Shown here one piece after another: positions 1 to 8,186 of a DNA stretch of 13,926 nt. The position numbers were made by a program, and so were the translations under genes. Within the stretch, counting starts at the first letter, position 1. The number at the start of each line of letters is the position of its first letter. Location of the stretch: assembly GCA_937974415.1 (NCBI GenBank), contig CALJXB010000219.1, forward strand, positions 1 through 13,926, read 5' to 3'. Source of the DNA: an uncultured Kiloniellales bacterium. Lineage in GTDB: Bacteria > Pseudomonadota > Alphaproteobacteria > Kiloniellales > JAKSDN01. The notes under the pieces are model-generated. The model worked only from the letters and a program-made list of their open reading frames with translations, did not search any database and was not told where the DNA came from.

Positions 1-1210
1 TGACCTCGCCGTCAACGGTCAGCGACTTGGTGTGCAAGAGGCCTGCGGTGTATTCGTGTATCTTCACGCCGGCCGCTAGCAGGTCTCGGTAGTAGCTGCG
101 GCTGGTGGCGCCGACCGCAAAGTCGTCGTTGCGGGACGGAAAGACGATGGTGGTATCGACTCCCCGGTTTCCGGCGGCGCAGAGGGCCGCCTGCATCGAT
201 TCGACCGGCACATAGTAGGGTGTCGTGATGAACAGCTCGCGCTGGGCCCGGTAGATCAGGGTCTCGAACATCTCCGGCATCGCGGAGTGGCGTTCGGTCG
301 GGCCGGAGGCGACGACCTGCGCGGACAAGCCGGGCTCGGCCGGTTCGATCGGCACCCTGAGGAGGGCCGTGATATCCTCGTCGGCATAGGCCATCCAGTC
401 CGCCGCGAAGAGATACTGATTCTGGCGCGCGATCGGGCCTTCGAAGCGTACGACCAAATCCACCCAGGGCCCGAACTTCGCCTTCGGCAGGAAGGCCGGG
501 TCCGCGCAGTTTTGACTGCCGCAATAGGTGATTCTGTTGTCGATGACGAGGAGCTTGCGGTGGTTGCGGATATCGATGCGGCCTTCGAAGACCCGCACGA
601 GCGGATTGCCGACCGGCAGGGCGCGGGTCAGCTTGATGCCGGCCTTCTGCATATCCTTCCAAAGCTTGGAATGGACCAGGGGGCGGGAGCCGATATCGTC
701 GACCATGACACGGCAGGTCACGCCGCGGGCCGCGGCGCGTTCCAAGGCTTCGGCCATCTTGGTGCCGTTGTTGTCCGGCAACCAAATATAGGTCAGCAGA
801 TGAACGTGGTCCGTGGCGGCATCGATGTCGGCCACCATTGCGTCGATCGCCGCGTCCGCATCGGCCGTCAGGCGTGCGCAGTTGCCCCCGACCGGCTCGA
901 ACCCATTGATGGAGCGCCCGACCCTGAACAATGGCTGGTGATGTTCCGGGATTTCGGGACGCAGCGCCGGAGCGTCCCATCCTGGCGCCTCGTTCCTGCC
1001 CGGTAGGGCTGCGAGCACGGCCCTCATGCGCTCGACGCGCCTGCGCCCGATATTGGTCTCACCCAGAAGCAGATACGCTACGAAGCCGGCGACCGGCAGG
1101 GCGATGATCACGACGATCCAAGCGATCCGAGACGCCGGATCGCGATGCGGACGGAGCAGCACGCGGACGGTCAAGGCGACCTGGATGAGAATGTGCAGCG
1201 CGATCAGCAT
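1..1210 (-). CDS. cls: Cardiolipin synthase (phospholipase D family), 3' end cut by window edge
   Basis: Membrane enzyme that joins two phosphatidylglycerol molecules, or an equivalent phosphatidyl donor, into cardiolipin. The frame is open from the ATG at 1210 to the left edge (403 codons seen); ClsA-type enzymes have about 480, so roughly 75-80 residues are missing. Visible features: two N-terminal hydrophobic segments (about residues 1-16 and 27-47, the PLDc_N region), the first HxKxxxxD motif at H217/K219/D224 (RNHRKLLVID) followed by GSQN, and the second at H393/K395/D400 (LLHTKSLTVD). These positions are close to those of E. coli ClsA. A GGGAGAG ribosome site lies 5 bases before the ATG, which supports this start. 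It lies downstream of mltA on the same strand across 226 bases with no convincing gene. Family assignment is secure; whether it is ClsA, B or C type in substrate use is not shown. Confidence 0.93.
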   Translation of the reverse strand, partial: MLIALHILIQVALTVRVLLRPHRDPASRIAWIVVIIALPVAGFVAYLLLGETNIGRRRVERMRAVLAALPGRNEAPGWDAPALRPEIPEHHQPLFRVGRSINGFEPVGGNCARLTADADAAIDAMVADIDAATDHVHLLTYIWLPDNNGTKMAEALERAAARGVTCRVMVDDIGSRPLVHSKLWKDMQKAGIKLTRALPVGNPLVRVFEGRIDIRNHRKLLVIDNRITYCGSQNCADPAFLPKAKFGPWVDLVVRFEGPIARQNQYLFAADWMAYADEDITALLRVPIEPAEPGLSAQVVASGPTERHSAMPEMFETLIYRAQRELFITTPYYVPVESMQAALCAAGNRGVDTTIVFPSRNDDFAVGATSRSYYRDLLAAGVKIHEYTAGLLHTKSLTVDGEV

Positions 1211-1420
1211 GGGTGCTCTCCCGAAAGGCGCTCGTTGACCCTGCCTCGCCGCTGGCGGGCCCGGTCGTGACAGCTCTATTTATCAGTTTGGCGCCTTGGT
1301 GCGCAGCACTCCAAACATGGAAAGCGATGCGGGGGTGCGTCGTGTGGTCCACGCTCAGGGTTGCGCGCCGGAATCCGTCCGCGGGCCCGATGCGAATGGC
1401 CGCTAAAGGCGCAAATCCCC

Positions 1421-1437
1421 AGGCAAGCGCGTTGCCT
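1421..1437 (-). terminator. Possible hairpin at the 3' end of mltA
   Basis: A perfect 6-base inverted repeat (AGGCAA / TTGCCT) with a 5-base loop touches the mltA TAA stop codon. No T-run follows it on the minus strand, so it is at best a weak terminator or an RNA 3'-end stabiliser. Confidence 0.3.
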
Positions 1438-2678
1438 TAGCCGGTCGCCGCGTAGCGCTGGGCGACCGCCTTCGGAAGCAGGAGGAAGTAGCGCCCCGTC
1501 TGTTTCATGCGCCCGGCGTAATGCAGCGCCTCCTCGCCGTAGCCCCAGAAGAAATCGCCCCTGACCGGCCCCTTGATGGCGCCCCCGATGTCCTGCGCCA
1601 CCATGAGCCGGCGCAGCGGGTCGCCGCTGCCGGGCCAGGTCGTGTCGAGCCAGAGCGGCGCTCCCAGCGGCAGGAAGGCTGGATCGACCGCCAGCGAGCG
1701 ACCCGGCGTGAGCGGCACGCCGTGGCCGCCGATCGGCCCATCGCCCTCGATGATGCGAAAGAAGGTGAAGCGTCGGTTGCGCCGCATGATTTCCTGGGCC
1801 TCGGCCGGATTGGCCCGCAACCACTCGCGGATGCCCTGAACCGAGGCCCCGCCTGGCGCCACCTTGCCCTCGTCGAGCAGGACCCGGCCAATGGCCGTGA
1901 ACGGCAGGCCGTTGGTCGCCGCGAAGCCGACGCGTACGACCCGGCCGTCGTCCAGGATGACCCGACCGGAGCCTTGGACGTGGAGGATGAAGGCATCGAC
2001 CGGGTCGTCGACCCAGATCAGCTCTAGGCCTTGACCCACCAGGGCGCCGTCGTCGATCTCCGCCCTTTCGCGGTAGGGCACCAGGCGGCCGTTTTCGACC
2101 CGGCCGGACAGGCGCACACCCTCCAGATCGGCGCGAAACGCGCCGAGATCGGCGGTCACGAGATCGGGCGGCTTGGCATAGAGCGGCCAGCCGTGACGTT
2201 CGTTCGGCGTGAGGGCGCCGCGCAGCTCGGCCTCGTAATAGCCGGTGAACACGCCCTCCATCTCATCGTTGTTGGCCGCCGCCAGGGGCGCGAAATGCTG
2301 CTCGAGGCTGGATTTGAGCGCGCCATGGTCGCCGGTCGGCACGCTTGCCAAGGCGGCGCAGGCTTCGCGCCAGTCGGCCACGGTGCCGGCGACCGGGCCG
2401 GAGGGGCCTTGCGGCCCCAACTCGCGCCCATCGGGGACGCCTGTGAGGCGCCCGCAAGACCGCAGCAGGGCGGGCAGAGCGTCGGCGAGGGAGTCCTCCG
2501 TCCAACCGGGCAGGTCGGCGAAGGCGACCGGAGTCAATATCAGGCGGTCGGGCGCGGCCTCCGGCGGCGCTTCGTCGGGTTTGCGCTCGCAGGCCGTGAG
2601 CCACAGGCAGGCGAGGAGGAGGGCCGAAACGGCTCCGAGACCTCGCAGGCTATGGGGAATCCGGCGACTCCAGACCAT
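1437..2678 (-). CDS. mltA: Membrane-bound lytic murein transglycosylase A (MltA)
   Basis: Outer-membrane lipoprotein that cleaves peptidoglycan glycan strands to 1,6-anhydro-muropeptides. From the ATG at 2678 it has 413 residues, with a signal peptide whose lipobox LTAC ends at C30. An MltA domain follows (GVFTGYYEAEL, later HVQGSGRV) and then a C-terminal 3D domain with the block from D363 (DIGGAIKGPVRGD) to D375; by eye D375 matches the catalytic Asp308 of E. coli MltA. The frame is open further to a TTG at 2717, only 3 bases after the upstream stop, but that would put 13 extra residues before a normal lipoprotein signal, so the ATG is preferred. Neither start has a clear ribosome site, so translation may be coupled to the Tim44-like gene just upstream. 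In many alphaproteobacteria an Smr-domain gene follows mltA; none is seen here. Confidence 0.93.
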   Translation of the reverse strand: MVWSRRIPHSLRGLGAVSALLLACLWLTACERKPDEAPPEAAPDRLILTPVAFADLPGWTEDSLADALPALLRSCGRLTGVPDGRELGPQGPSGPVAGTVADWREACAALASVPTGDHGALKSSLEQHFAPLAAANNDEMEGVFTGYYEAELRGALTPNERHGWPLYAKPPDLVTADLGAFRADLEGVRLSGRVENGRLVPYRERAEIDDGALVGQGLELIWVDDPVDAFILHVQGSGRVILDDGRVVRVGFAATNGLPFTAIGRVLLDEGKVAPGGASVQGIREWLRANPAEAQEIMRRNRRFTFFRIIEGDGPIGGHGVPLTPGRSLAVDPAFLPLGAPLWLDTTWPGSGDPLRRLMVAQDIGGAIKGPVRGDFFWGYGEEALHYAGRMKQTGRYFLLLPKAVAQRYAATG

Positions 2679-2720
2679 GATGCTAGGCAAGAGATCAGGC
2701 CGGCCGGGCCGGCGCAAGCC

Positions 2721-3416
2721 TCAATTCGAGGTGCCCGTAGCCACCAGAGTCCAATTGGGGTCGCGGCTTCGGGTGTTGCGCGCAAAGGTCCAGATATCGG
2801 TCACCGTCGCAACGCCGCCCGGGTCCCCGTCGACGACCTCGCCCTCGGCGTCGCGGGTCACGTTGATCTGCTCCGAGACGAACTTGATGGTTACGAAGGC
2901 GGTCTTGCCCTGCAGCTCCGCTTCGATGATATCCGCCTCGGAGATCCCGACCAGGGTGCTTTCGAGGCTTTCATTCTTGTCGAGGCGCGCCTTGATGGCG
3001 CCCGAAAAGTCCTCGAATACGTCGTTGCTCAAGAGCGGCCGCAGGGTCTTGGTGTCGCCGCCGGCAAAAGCGGTAATCACCATCTCGAAGGCGATCTTGG
3101 CGCCGCTGGCGAAGCTTTCGGGCTCGAAGCTGCGGTCGGCCATCTGGATTTGGGTCAGGCCCTGCTCCAGGGGGCTGCCCTCGCCGGCCTTTGCCGCCTT
3201 CCCGGCGTCCTGGGACTCCGCCTGCGGGCCGCGGTCCGGCAGGGCGATGACCTTGTCCTCGCCGGCATCCTCCGCCCCCCGCTTGCGGAAGGGGTCGTAC
3301 TTGGGCGTCTGGTCGTTGCCGCTGCGCCGCCCGAGGACGCTACGCAGCCGCAGCACCAGGAACGCCGCGATGGCCGCGAACAGGATGATGTCGAGAAACT
3401 GGATACCGTCGCCCAT
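2721..3416 (-). CDS. Tim44-like domain protein (TimA type)
   Basis: Alphaproteobacterial relative of mitochondrial Tim44. The bacterial homologues are inner-membrane proteins facing the cytoplasm, of poorly defined role in membrane protein handling. From the ATG at 3416 there are 231 residues: a single N-terminal membrane segment (about 6-24, FLDIILFAAIAAFLVLRL), a basic stop-transfer patch (RSVLGRR), a charged low-complexity linker to about residue 80, then the Tim44 domain ending in the family-typical block WTFARNTRSRDPNW followed by LVATG near the C-terminus. An in-frame TTG at 3431 would add five residues; family members usually begin just before the QFLDII block, so the ATG is preferred. 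It is the first gene of a two-gene unit with mltA and is divergent from fxsA across about 200 bases. Function beyond the family is inference. Confidence 0.88.
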   Translation of the reverse strand: MGDGIQFLDIILFAAIAAFLVLRLRSVLGRRSGNDQTPKYDPFRKRGAEDAGEDKVIALPDRGPQAESQDAGKAAKAGEGSPLEQGLTQIQMADRSFEPESFASGAKIAFEMVITAFAGGDTKTLRPLLSNDVFEDFSGAIKARLDKNESLESTLVGISEADIIEAELQGKTAFVTIKFVSEQINVTRDAEGEVVDGDPGGVATVTDIWTFARNTRSRDPNWTLVATGTSN

Positions 3417-3620
3417 TAGGCCAAGTTCCAACCCAATCTCACCGCAGCATCCCTAGGCGAACGCAGTGCACGAACGGCGTGTGATTCCTGGACCCTGCAA
3501 CCATATCGCGCTAGGAGGTCCTGCGGCCGGCGCCCCGGCGACCTCTTTCAGGCCTCCAAAGGCGCGTCTGCCGCACTAAGTATACAGGGTAGATAAGAAA
3601 CTGGTAGGGAAAGAGCAAGC

Positions 3621-4160
3621 TTGGGTCTTCTGCTTTTGGCCGCCCTCATCGGCGTGCCCTTGATCGAAATCGGGTTGTTCATTGAAATCGGCGGCTGGAT
3701 CGGGCTTTGGCCAACCCTGGCGCTGGTGGTGCTGACGGCCATGATCGGCTCTTGGCAGCTCCGGGCCCAGGGCCTGGCGACCCTGGCGCGCGGGCGTGAA
3801 CAGCTCGACCGGGGACAGTTGCCGGCCCGCGAGCTGTTCGACGGCTTTTGCCTGGTGATCGCCGGGGCGCTCCTGCTGACCCCTGGATTCATGACAGATG
3901 CCATCGGACTCGCCCTTTTTGTGCCGGGCTTCCGGGACTGGCTGCGGCAATATCTGGGCCGCCGGATGAAAGTCGCTTCGGAGACCCACGTGTGGGTCGA
4001 CGGCGAGGAAATCCGGCCCGGCCAGCCCGGGCGAGGACGAGGGCCGGGATCCGATGGGCGTGTGATCGAGGGCGAATTCCGGGACGTGAGCGATGACTCC
4101 CGGGACGTGGGTGATGACGATCCGCCGGCGGCAGGTCCCACTGGGGGCCGGCCGCGATGA
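3621..4160 (+). CDS. fxsA: FxsA family membrane protein
   Basis: Small inner-membrane protein named for suppression of F-plasmid exclusion of phage T7 when overproduced in E. coli; its normal role is unclear. It has 179 residues, with hydrophobic segments at about 2-20, 24-43 and 75-101, the conserved core PLIEIGLFIEIGGWIGLWPT and the LLTPGFMTDAIG block. A Pro/Gly/Arg-rich cytoplasmic tail contains IEGEFRDV, a motif often found at the end of alphaproteobacterial FxsA. The start is TTG, preceded by GGGAAAGAG about 5 bases upstream. A TATACA hexamer at 3581-3586 could be a -10 element, but no good -35 is visible. The stop overlaps the next start as ATGA, implying translational coupling. It is divergent from the Tim44-like gene. 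Confidence 0.93.
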   Translation: MGLLLLAALIGVPLIEIGLFIEIGGWIGLWPTLALVVLTAMIGSWQLRAQGLATLARGREQLDRGQLPARELFDGFCLVIAGALLLTPGFMTDAIGLALFVPGFRDWLRQYLGRRMKVASETHVWVDGEEIRPGQPGRGRGPGSDGRVIEGEFRDVSDDSRDVGDDDPPAAGPTGGRPR

Positions 4161-4720
4161 TTCTGCTGCGCCACGGACAGTCGGAATTCAACGTCGTCTT
4201 CGCCACCACTCGGGTCGATCCGGGCATCGAAGACCCGGCGCTAACGCCGGCCGGCCGGGATCAAGCCGCCGAGGCATGCGACCGCCTTGCAACACTCGAT
4301 CTGCGGCGCGTCGTTGCCAGCCCCTACAGGCGAACCCTGCATACGGCCGAAATCGTTGCCGAGGCTCTCGGCCTGCCGGTATCGGTCGAGCCGTTGGTCC
4401 GCGAACACGCCGTCTTTACCTGCGATATCGGCACACCGGCATCGGACCTGCGCCGCCAGTGGCCAAATTTCGATTTCGGCGACCTGCCCGAGACCTGGTG
4501 GCCCCGGCTCGGCGAGACCGATGACGAAGTCAGGGCGCGCTGCGAACATTTTCGCCAGTCGGCAACCGTTCTCGCAGACTGGTCCCACCTCCTCGTGGTG
4601 AGCCACTGGGGATTCATTCGCGGCCTGACGGGCCACGAGGTGGCGAACGGCGCCACACTCCGATTCGATCCCGTCAGCACGGATACCTCGGCGGTTGTCG
4701 GCCCGGCGCCCGCATGTTAG
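4157..4720 (+). CDS. Histidine phosphatase family protein (phosphoglycerate-mutase-like)
   Basis: Cytosolic phosphohydrolase-fold protein of 187 residues. It starts almost directly with the RHG signature (MILLRHGQSEFN), where H6 would be the phospho-acceptor. Further family features are SPYRRTLHTAE (R58/R59), the acidic E83 in VREH, and a second catalytic His at H150 in VVSHWGFIRG. The pocket therefore looks intact. Its substrate cannot be told from sequence; cofactor-dependent phosphoglycerate mutases are larger (about 230-250 residues), so a broad-specificity or unknown phosphatase is more likely. The ATG overlaps the fxsA stop by 4 bases, and secB begins 29 bases after this gene's stop, so it sits inside a three-gene operon. 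In the alphaproteobacterial arrangement I know, fxsA and secB lie next to each other, which makes this gene an insertion in the cluster. Confidence 0.9.
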   Translation: MILLRHGQSEFNVVFATTRVDPGIEDPALTPAGRDQAAEACDRLATLDLRRVVASPYRRTLHTAEIVAEALGLPVSVEPLVREHAVFTCDIGTPASDLRRQWPNFDFGDLPETWWPRLGETDDEVRARCEHFRQSATVLADWSHLLVVSHWGFIRGLTGHEVANGATLRFDPVSTDTSAVVGPAPAC

Positions 4721-4749
4721 CCACAGCGCGGCAAGAGAGGACCCTCGAT

Positions 4750-5304
4750 ATGAACGAACAGCCCGCCACCGATGCGCCGCCGAAGGGCGACGGTTCCAGT
4801 GGCGAGGACGCCGCCGCACGGCAACAAGCCGTGCGAGACCGGCCGTCCTCCGATCTTCACACCGCGCTGTCCATAACGCGACAGTATATCAAGGACTTAT
4901 CGTTCGAGAATCCGAGCGCACCGGCGATTTACAGCGCCTACGGAGACGACGGCCCGGAACTGAAGGTCAGCGTCGACCTCACGGCCAACGCCTTGGAGGA
5001 CAACAGCCACGAGGTCGTCTTGAGCCTCAATGTCTCCGCCATTTATCGCGAGACCGCCGCCTTCATCATCGAGCTTCAATATGCGGGCCAGGCCATTGTC
5101 GACGACAAGGTGTCGGAAGAGAAGCTCGAGCGGGCCCTCATGGTCGAGGTGCCGCGCTATCTCTTTCCTTTCGTCCGCCACATTATCGCCAACACCACGC
5201 GCGACGGCGGATTTCCCCCGCTTTTGTTGAGTCCGATCAATTTCGGCAAGATCCACGACGGCCGCCGCCAGGCACAGAAGTCCAAATCGCCAAGCCAACC
5301 GTGA
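4750..5304 (+). CDS. secB: Protein-export chaperone SecB
   Basis: Cytosolic tetrameric chaperone that holds presecretory proteins unfolded and delivers them to SecA. From the ATG at 4750 there are 184 residues: a hydrophilic N-terminal extension of about 35 residues rich in Ala, Asp and Gly, then the SecB core with QYIKDLSFENPSAP and the C-terminal family block PRYLFPFVRHIIANTTRDGG followed by FPPLLLSPINF. The frame extends upstream to an ATG at 4714, but that lies inside the previous gene and lacks a ribosome site; the 4750 start has AGAGAGGA 8 bases before it. It is the last gene of the fxsA operon and converges with dnaQ over 24 bases. The long N-terminus is unlike E. coli SecB (155 residues) but is not unusual in this class. 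Confidence 0.95.
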   Translation: MNEQPATDAPPKGDGSSGEDAAARQQAVRDRPSSDLHTALSITRQYIKDLSFENPSAPAIYSAYGDDGPELKVSVDLTANALEDNSHEVVLSLNVSAIYRETAAFIIELQYAGQAIVDDKVSEEKLERALMVEVPRYLFPFVRHIIANTTRDGGFPPLLLSPINFGKIHDGRRQAQKSKSPSQP

Positions 5305-5323
5305 GTCCGGCTTCGACTGGACT
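5304..5323. terminator. Small hairpin between convergent secB and dnaQ
   Basis: AGTCCGG (5304-5310) pairs with CTGGACT (5317-5323), including one G-U pair, around the loop CTTCGA. It fills most of the gap between the two convergent stop codons and overlaps the last base of the secB stop. There is no T-run on either side, so a bidirectional terminator role is only suggested. Confidence 0.3.
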
Positions 5324-5328
5324 GGCTG

Positions 5329-6000
5329 CTAGCGCCGCCAGATCGGCGATTTCATCCCGCCGATGAAGGCTTCGTGGGCGGCCTGCTCCTCTGCCTCGGG
5401 CGCATGTGGGCGCGGCGGGCGTGTCGGGCGTTGCTGCGACGGCGTTTGGCGGGCGGTCTTGGCGTCCGCAGCCAGATCGAGACCCGGCTGGCGACCGCCG
5501 CGCAGCTCGAGATAGACCTCGGCCAAGAGCTCGCAGTCCAGCAGCGCGCCGTGCAGAGTGCGCGTCGAGTTGTCAATCTCGAAGCGGCGGCACAACGCAT
5601 CGAGGCTGACCTGTGCACCGGGAAACCGTCGGCGTGCCAGGGCCACGGTGTCGGTCGCGCGCTCGGCCGAGAGCACGGCGAGCCCGGCTCGGTCGAGCTC
5701 GGCATTCAGAAACTTGAGGTCGAAGCTTGCGTTGTGGATGACCAAGCCGGAGTCGCCAATGAACTCCAGCAACTGCCCGGCCACTTCCGGAAAGACCGGA
5801 AAGCCGGCCAGGAACTCTTCGGAAAGGCCGTGAATCTTGAAGGCCTCTTCCGGCATGTCGCGCTCGGGATTGACGTAGAGTTGGAGATGGCTGCCGGTCG
5901 AGACGTGGTTCTCCAGCTCCAGGGCGGCGACTTCGACCAAGCGGTGCCCGGCGTCCGGGTCGAGGCCCGTCGTTTCGGTATCGAGGACGATTTCACGCAT
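5329..6000 (-). CDS. dnaQ: DNA polymerase III epsilon subunit (3'-5' proofreading exonuclease)
   Basis: Removes mismatched nucleotides during replication as part of the Pol III core. It has 223 residues from the ATG at 6000. The three exonuclease motifs of the DEDDh type are complete: D7 and E9 ([11 protein letters not shown]), D94 ([11 protein letters not shown]), and H150 with D155 ([20 protein letters not shown]). A flexible Pro/Arg/Gln-rich linker (about 175-205) leads to a short C-terminal segment [14 protein letters not shown], which by analogy with E. coli would bind the alpha subunit. The frame is open upstream to 6099, but the family begins at [12 protein letters not shown], so the ATG at 6000 is chosen. 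It overlaps the end of coaE by 8 bases and is the last gene of the minus-strand operon. Confidence 0.96.
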   Translation of the reverse strand: MREIVLDTETTGLDPDAGHRLVEVAALELENHVSTGSHLQLYVNPERDMPEEAFKIHGLSEEFLAGFPVFPEVAGQLLEFIGDSGLVIHNASFDLKFLNAELDRAGLAVLSAERATDTVALARRRFPGAQVSLDALCRRFEIDNSTRTLHGALLDCELLAEVYLELRGGRQPGLDLAADAKTARQTPSQQRPTRPPRPHAPEAEEQAAHEAFIGGMKSPIWRR

Positions 6001-6664
6001 TGGGAGCTGTGCCTGTGCGGTGTCGCCGACGGGCACCCGCCGGACCCCGTCGCGACCGATGACGCGACGCCCACCCGCCGCCGCGCAGCATCCTGACAAC
6101 GGCTGTCAACTGGCGCAAGGTCTGGCCTTTGCTCAAGCCCGTTTCCACCACGAAATCCGCCCGTCGGCGCTTTTCCCGGTCGGAGACCTGGGCTGCCAGG
6201 ATGCCGGCGAACTTCGCCTCTGTCATGCCGGGGCGCGATAGCACGCGTTGCCGCTGGATCGTGGGCGGCGCGCTGACCACGATCACCGCGTCGCAAAGCT
6301 CTTCGCCGCCGGTCTCGAACAGCAGGGGAATGTCCAAGACCACAAGATCGCGCCGCAGCCGGGCCTGTCGCTTGATGAAATCTTGGGCCGCCCGGCGCAC
6401 CCGCGGGTGCAGGATGGATTCCAGTTTGGCGCGCGCCGCCGGATCCTTGAACACCTTGTCGCCCAAGCGCCTGCGGTCGACGACCCCGTCTTTGACCACG
6501 CCGCGAAAGGCCTTGGCGATCTCCTCGACGGCACCGCCTCCCGGCCCGATCAGCTCATGAACTGCGGCGTCGGCGTCATGCACCGGGAGCCCCATGCGCC
6601 GCAGCATGGCGACCGCGGAGGACTTGCCCATGCCGATGGAACCGGTCAGGCCTATCACCAACAT
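5993..6664 (-). CDS. coaE: Dephospho-CoA kinase
   Basis: Catalyses the last step of coenzyme A synthesis, ATP-dependent phosphorylation of dephospho-CoA at the 3' hydroxyl. It has 223 residues, with the P-loop G8-S15 (GSIGMGKS), the [10 protein letters not shown] block (D30, D32) that contacts substrate and metal, LHPRVRR in the CoA-binding region and [10 protein letters not shown]. The C-terminal tail of about 30 residues is rich in Arg, Gly and Ala and is probably disordered. The ATG at 6664 begins with the family-typical [15 protein letters not shown], so the start is secure although the ribosome site is weak. aroE ends 32 bases upstream; dnaQ starts within the last codons of this gene. 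Confidence 0.95.
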   Translation of the reverse strand: MLVIGLTGSIGMGKSSAVAMLRRMGLPVHDADAAVHELIGPGGGAVEEIAKAFRGVVKDGVVDRRRLGDKVFKDPAARAKLESILHPRVRRAAQDFIKRQARLRRDLVVLDIPLLFETGGEELCDAVIVVSAPPTIQRQRVLSRPGMTEAKFAGILAAQVSDREKRRRADFVVETGLSKGQTLRQLTAVVRMLRGGGWASRHRSRRGPAGARRRHRTGTAPNA

Positions 6665-6696
6665 CGCGGATCACCGTCGCTCATCCGAGGCACTCG

Positions 6697-7533
6697 TCAC
6701 GCAGATAGCACGAAGTCGCGCAATCCCGGCGTCACCTCGGGGCGGACGCCGAACCAGGCCTCGAAGCCGGGGCGCGCCTGGTGCAGCAGCATGCCCAGAC
6801 CGTCGACCAGCGGATTGCCGCGGGTCCGCGCCGCCTGCAGGAGCGGCGTCATGAGGGGCGTATAGACGATGTCGGTAACCACGGCCTCGACCGGCAGCGC
6901 GCCGAGATCGAGGTCGAGAGGCGGCTGGCCCGCCATGCCGAGGGTGGTGGTGTTGACCAGGAGGCCCGCCTCGGCCAAGGCAGCCTCTCGCCGGTCCCAG
7001 TCATAAACGGACAGGGCGCCGCCTAGGGCCGTAGCCAGGGCCTCGGCCCGCTCCCGGGTCCGGTTGACGAGGCGCACCTCCGGCACACCCGCATCGGCGA
7101 GCGCCACGACCACCGCGCGCGACGCGCCGCCGGCCCCCAAGACCACGGCCGGCGCCGCCTCGGCGCGCCAGTCGGGCGCGCCGTCCTTGAGGTTCGCCAA
7201 GAACCCGAAGGCCTCGCTGTTGCTGCCGAATAGCCGGCCGTCGCGCACGACGATGGTGTTGGCCGCACCGATGCGCCGGGCCAGATCGTCCACCTCCTGG
7301 CAAAGATCCAGCGCCTGCTCCTTATGGGGCAGGGTCAGATTGACGCCGCGGAAGCCGAGCGCGGGCAAGGCCGTCAAAGCCGTCGGCAGATCGGCCGGCG
7401 CGACGGCGAGCGGGACGTAAGCGCCGTCGATCCCGTGCTGCTCGAGCCAATAGCCGTGCAGGCGGGGCGACAGCGAATGCTCGACCGGCCAGCCCATGAC
7501 GCCGGCGAGGCGCGCCTTGCCGCTGAGACTCAC
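6697..7533 (-). CDS. aroE: Shikimate dehydrogenase (NADP+)
   Basis: Reduces 3-dehydroshikimate to shikimate in aromatic amino acid synthesis. It has 278 residues from a GTG at 7533, which overlaps the maf stop as GTGA; GGAG lies 10 bases upstream. The frame stays open far upstream inside maf, but the homology starts at SLSGKARLAGVMGWPVEHSL, so the longer version is rejected. Visible sites: SLSPRLH (shikimate-binding serines S20/S22), catalytic K71 in NLTLPHKE, N92 in GAANTI, the NADP loop GAGGASRAV (133-141) and NRTRERAE (157-164). Unusually, the block normally reading G-x-N-[TS]-D reads GSNSE here, so the catalytic aspartate (D102 in E. coli) is E107. Other motifs are intact, so it is probably still an active enzyme. 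Confidence 0.95.
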   Translation of the reverse strand: MSLSGKARLAGVMGWPVEHSLSPRLHGYWLEQHGIDGAYVPLAVAPADLPTALTALPALGFRGVNLTLPHKEQALDLCQEVDDLARRIGAANTIVVRDGRLFGSNSEAFGFLANLKDGAPDWRAEAAPAVVLGAGGASRAVVVALADAGVPEVRLVNRTRERAEALATALGGALSVYDWDRREAALAEAGLLVNTTTLGMAGQPPLDLDLGALPVEAVVTDIVYTPLMTPLLQAARTRGNPLVDGLGMLLHQARPGFEAWFGVRPEVTPGLRDFVLSA

Positions 7534-8186
7534 GTCGCGATCACTCCGTGGTTGCGCAGGAAATCCATCAGCGGCAGAAGGGGTAATCCGAGGATGGTGA
7601 AATAGTCGCCTTCGACCCGGGTGAACAGCTGCGCGCCGAGGCCCTCCAGCTGATAAGCGCCCACGGAGCTCAGGGCCGCCGGGCCGACGGCGGCCAGGTA
7701 GTCCGCGATGAAGGCCTCGCTCAGCGGCCGCATGGTCAGGCGGGCTTCCGCGACATGGTGCCAGAGGCGGTCGCCGTCGCGCACCGCGCAAACGGCCGAG
7801 ATCAGTCGGTGGGTCTTGCCGCTCAGGGCGCTGAGATGGGCCGCTGCCTGCGCGAGATCGGCGGGTTTGTCGAACCAGGCGTTCTCGCACTCGAGCATTT
7901 GATCCGCGCCGATGACCAGGGCACCCGCTCGGCGCCGGGAGATCTTCTGCGCCTTCAGCTCGGCGAGCGTCTCGGCGATGACCCGCGGCCCGGCGCCTTC
8001 CGCCTTAAGGCCCATCTTGACTTCCGCTTCGTCGATCTGCGCTGGCTCGTTGAGCGCCATCAGCCCGGCCTGACGCATGACCGCCGCGCGCGACGGGCTG
8101 GCCGAGGCCAGGATCAGCCGGGGCGGTCCCGGTTCGGCCGCGCCGATCGCCGGTGTCGCTGCGTGGTCACTCGCCGACAAGGACAT
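7530..8186 (-). CDS. maf: Maf/YceF-type nucleoside triphosphate pyrophosphatase
   Basis: House-cleaning enzyme that hydrolyses non-canonical nucleotides to monophosphates. It has 218 residues from the ATG at 8186: a short N-terminal extension, then RLILASASPSRAAVM (substrate loop), GADQMLE, FDKP, and the C-terminal EGDYFTILGLPLLPL. The Gln in GADQ, where YhdE-type Maf has Thr (GADT), and the GDYFTILGLPLLPL ending suggest the YceF subfamily, whose E. coli member prefers 7-methyl-GTP; substrate is therefore inference. An ATG at 8213 is also in frame and would lengthen the overlap with the upstream gene from 20 to 47 bases; neither start has a strong ribosome site. Its TGA overlaps the GTG of aroE. 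Confidence 0.9.
   Translation of the reverse strand: MSLSASDHAATPAIGAAEPGPPRLILASASPSRAAVMRQAGLMALNEPAQIDEAEVKMGLKAEGAGPRVIAETLAELKAQKISRRRAGALVIGADQMLECENAWFDKPADLAQAAAHLSALSGKTHRLISAVCAVRDGDRLWHHVAEARLTMRPLSEAFIADYLAAVGPAALSSVGAYQLEGLGAQLFTRVEGDYFTILGLPLLPLMDFLRNHGVIAT

Noticed and set aside
12..980. Long minus-strand open frame of 322 codons
   Set aside because: It is a shadow of the cardiolipin synthase frame; its protein is Arg/Gly/Pro-rich with no domain, while the overlapping frame from 1210 carries both HxKxxxxD motifs.
1213..1440. Plus-strand frame between cardiolipin synthase and mltA
   Set aside because: No ribosome site, domain or typical codon pattern, and it ends antisense to the mltA stop; the 226-base gap appears to hold no gene.
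2031..3456. Long plus-strand open frames of 400 or more codons over mltA and the Tim44-like gene
   Set aside because: Their translations are low-complexity antisense products of GC-rich genes; the minus strand encodes clear MltA and Tim44 domains.
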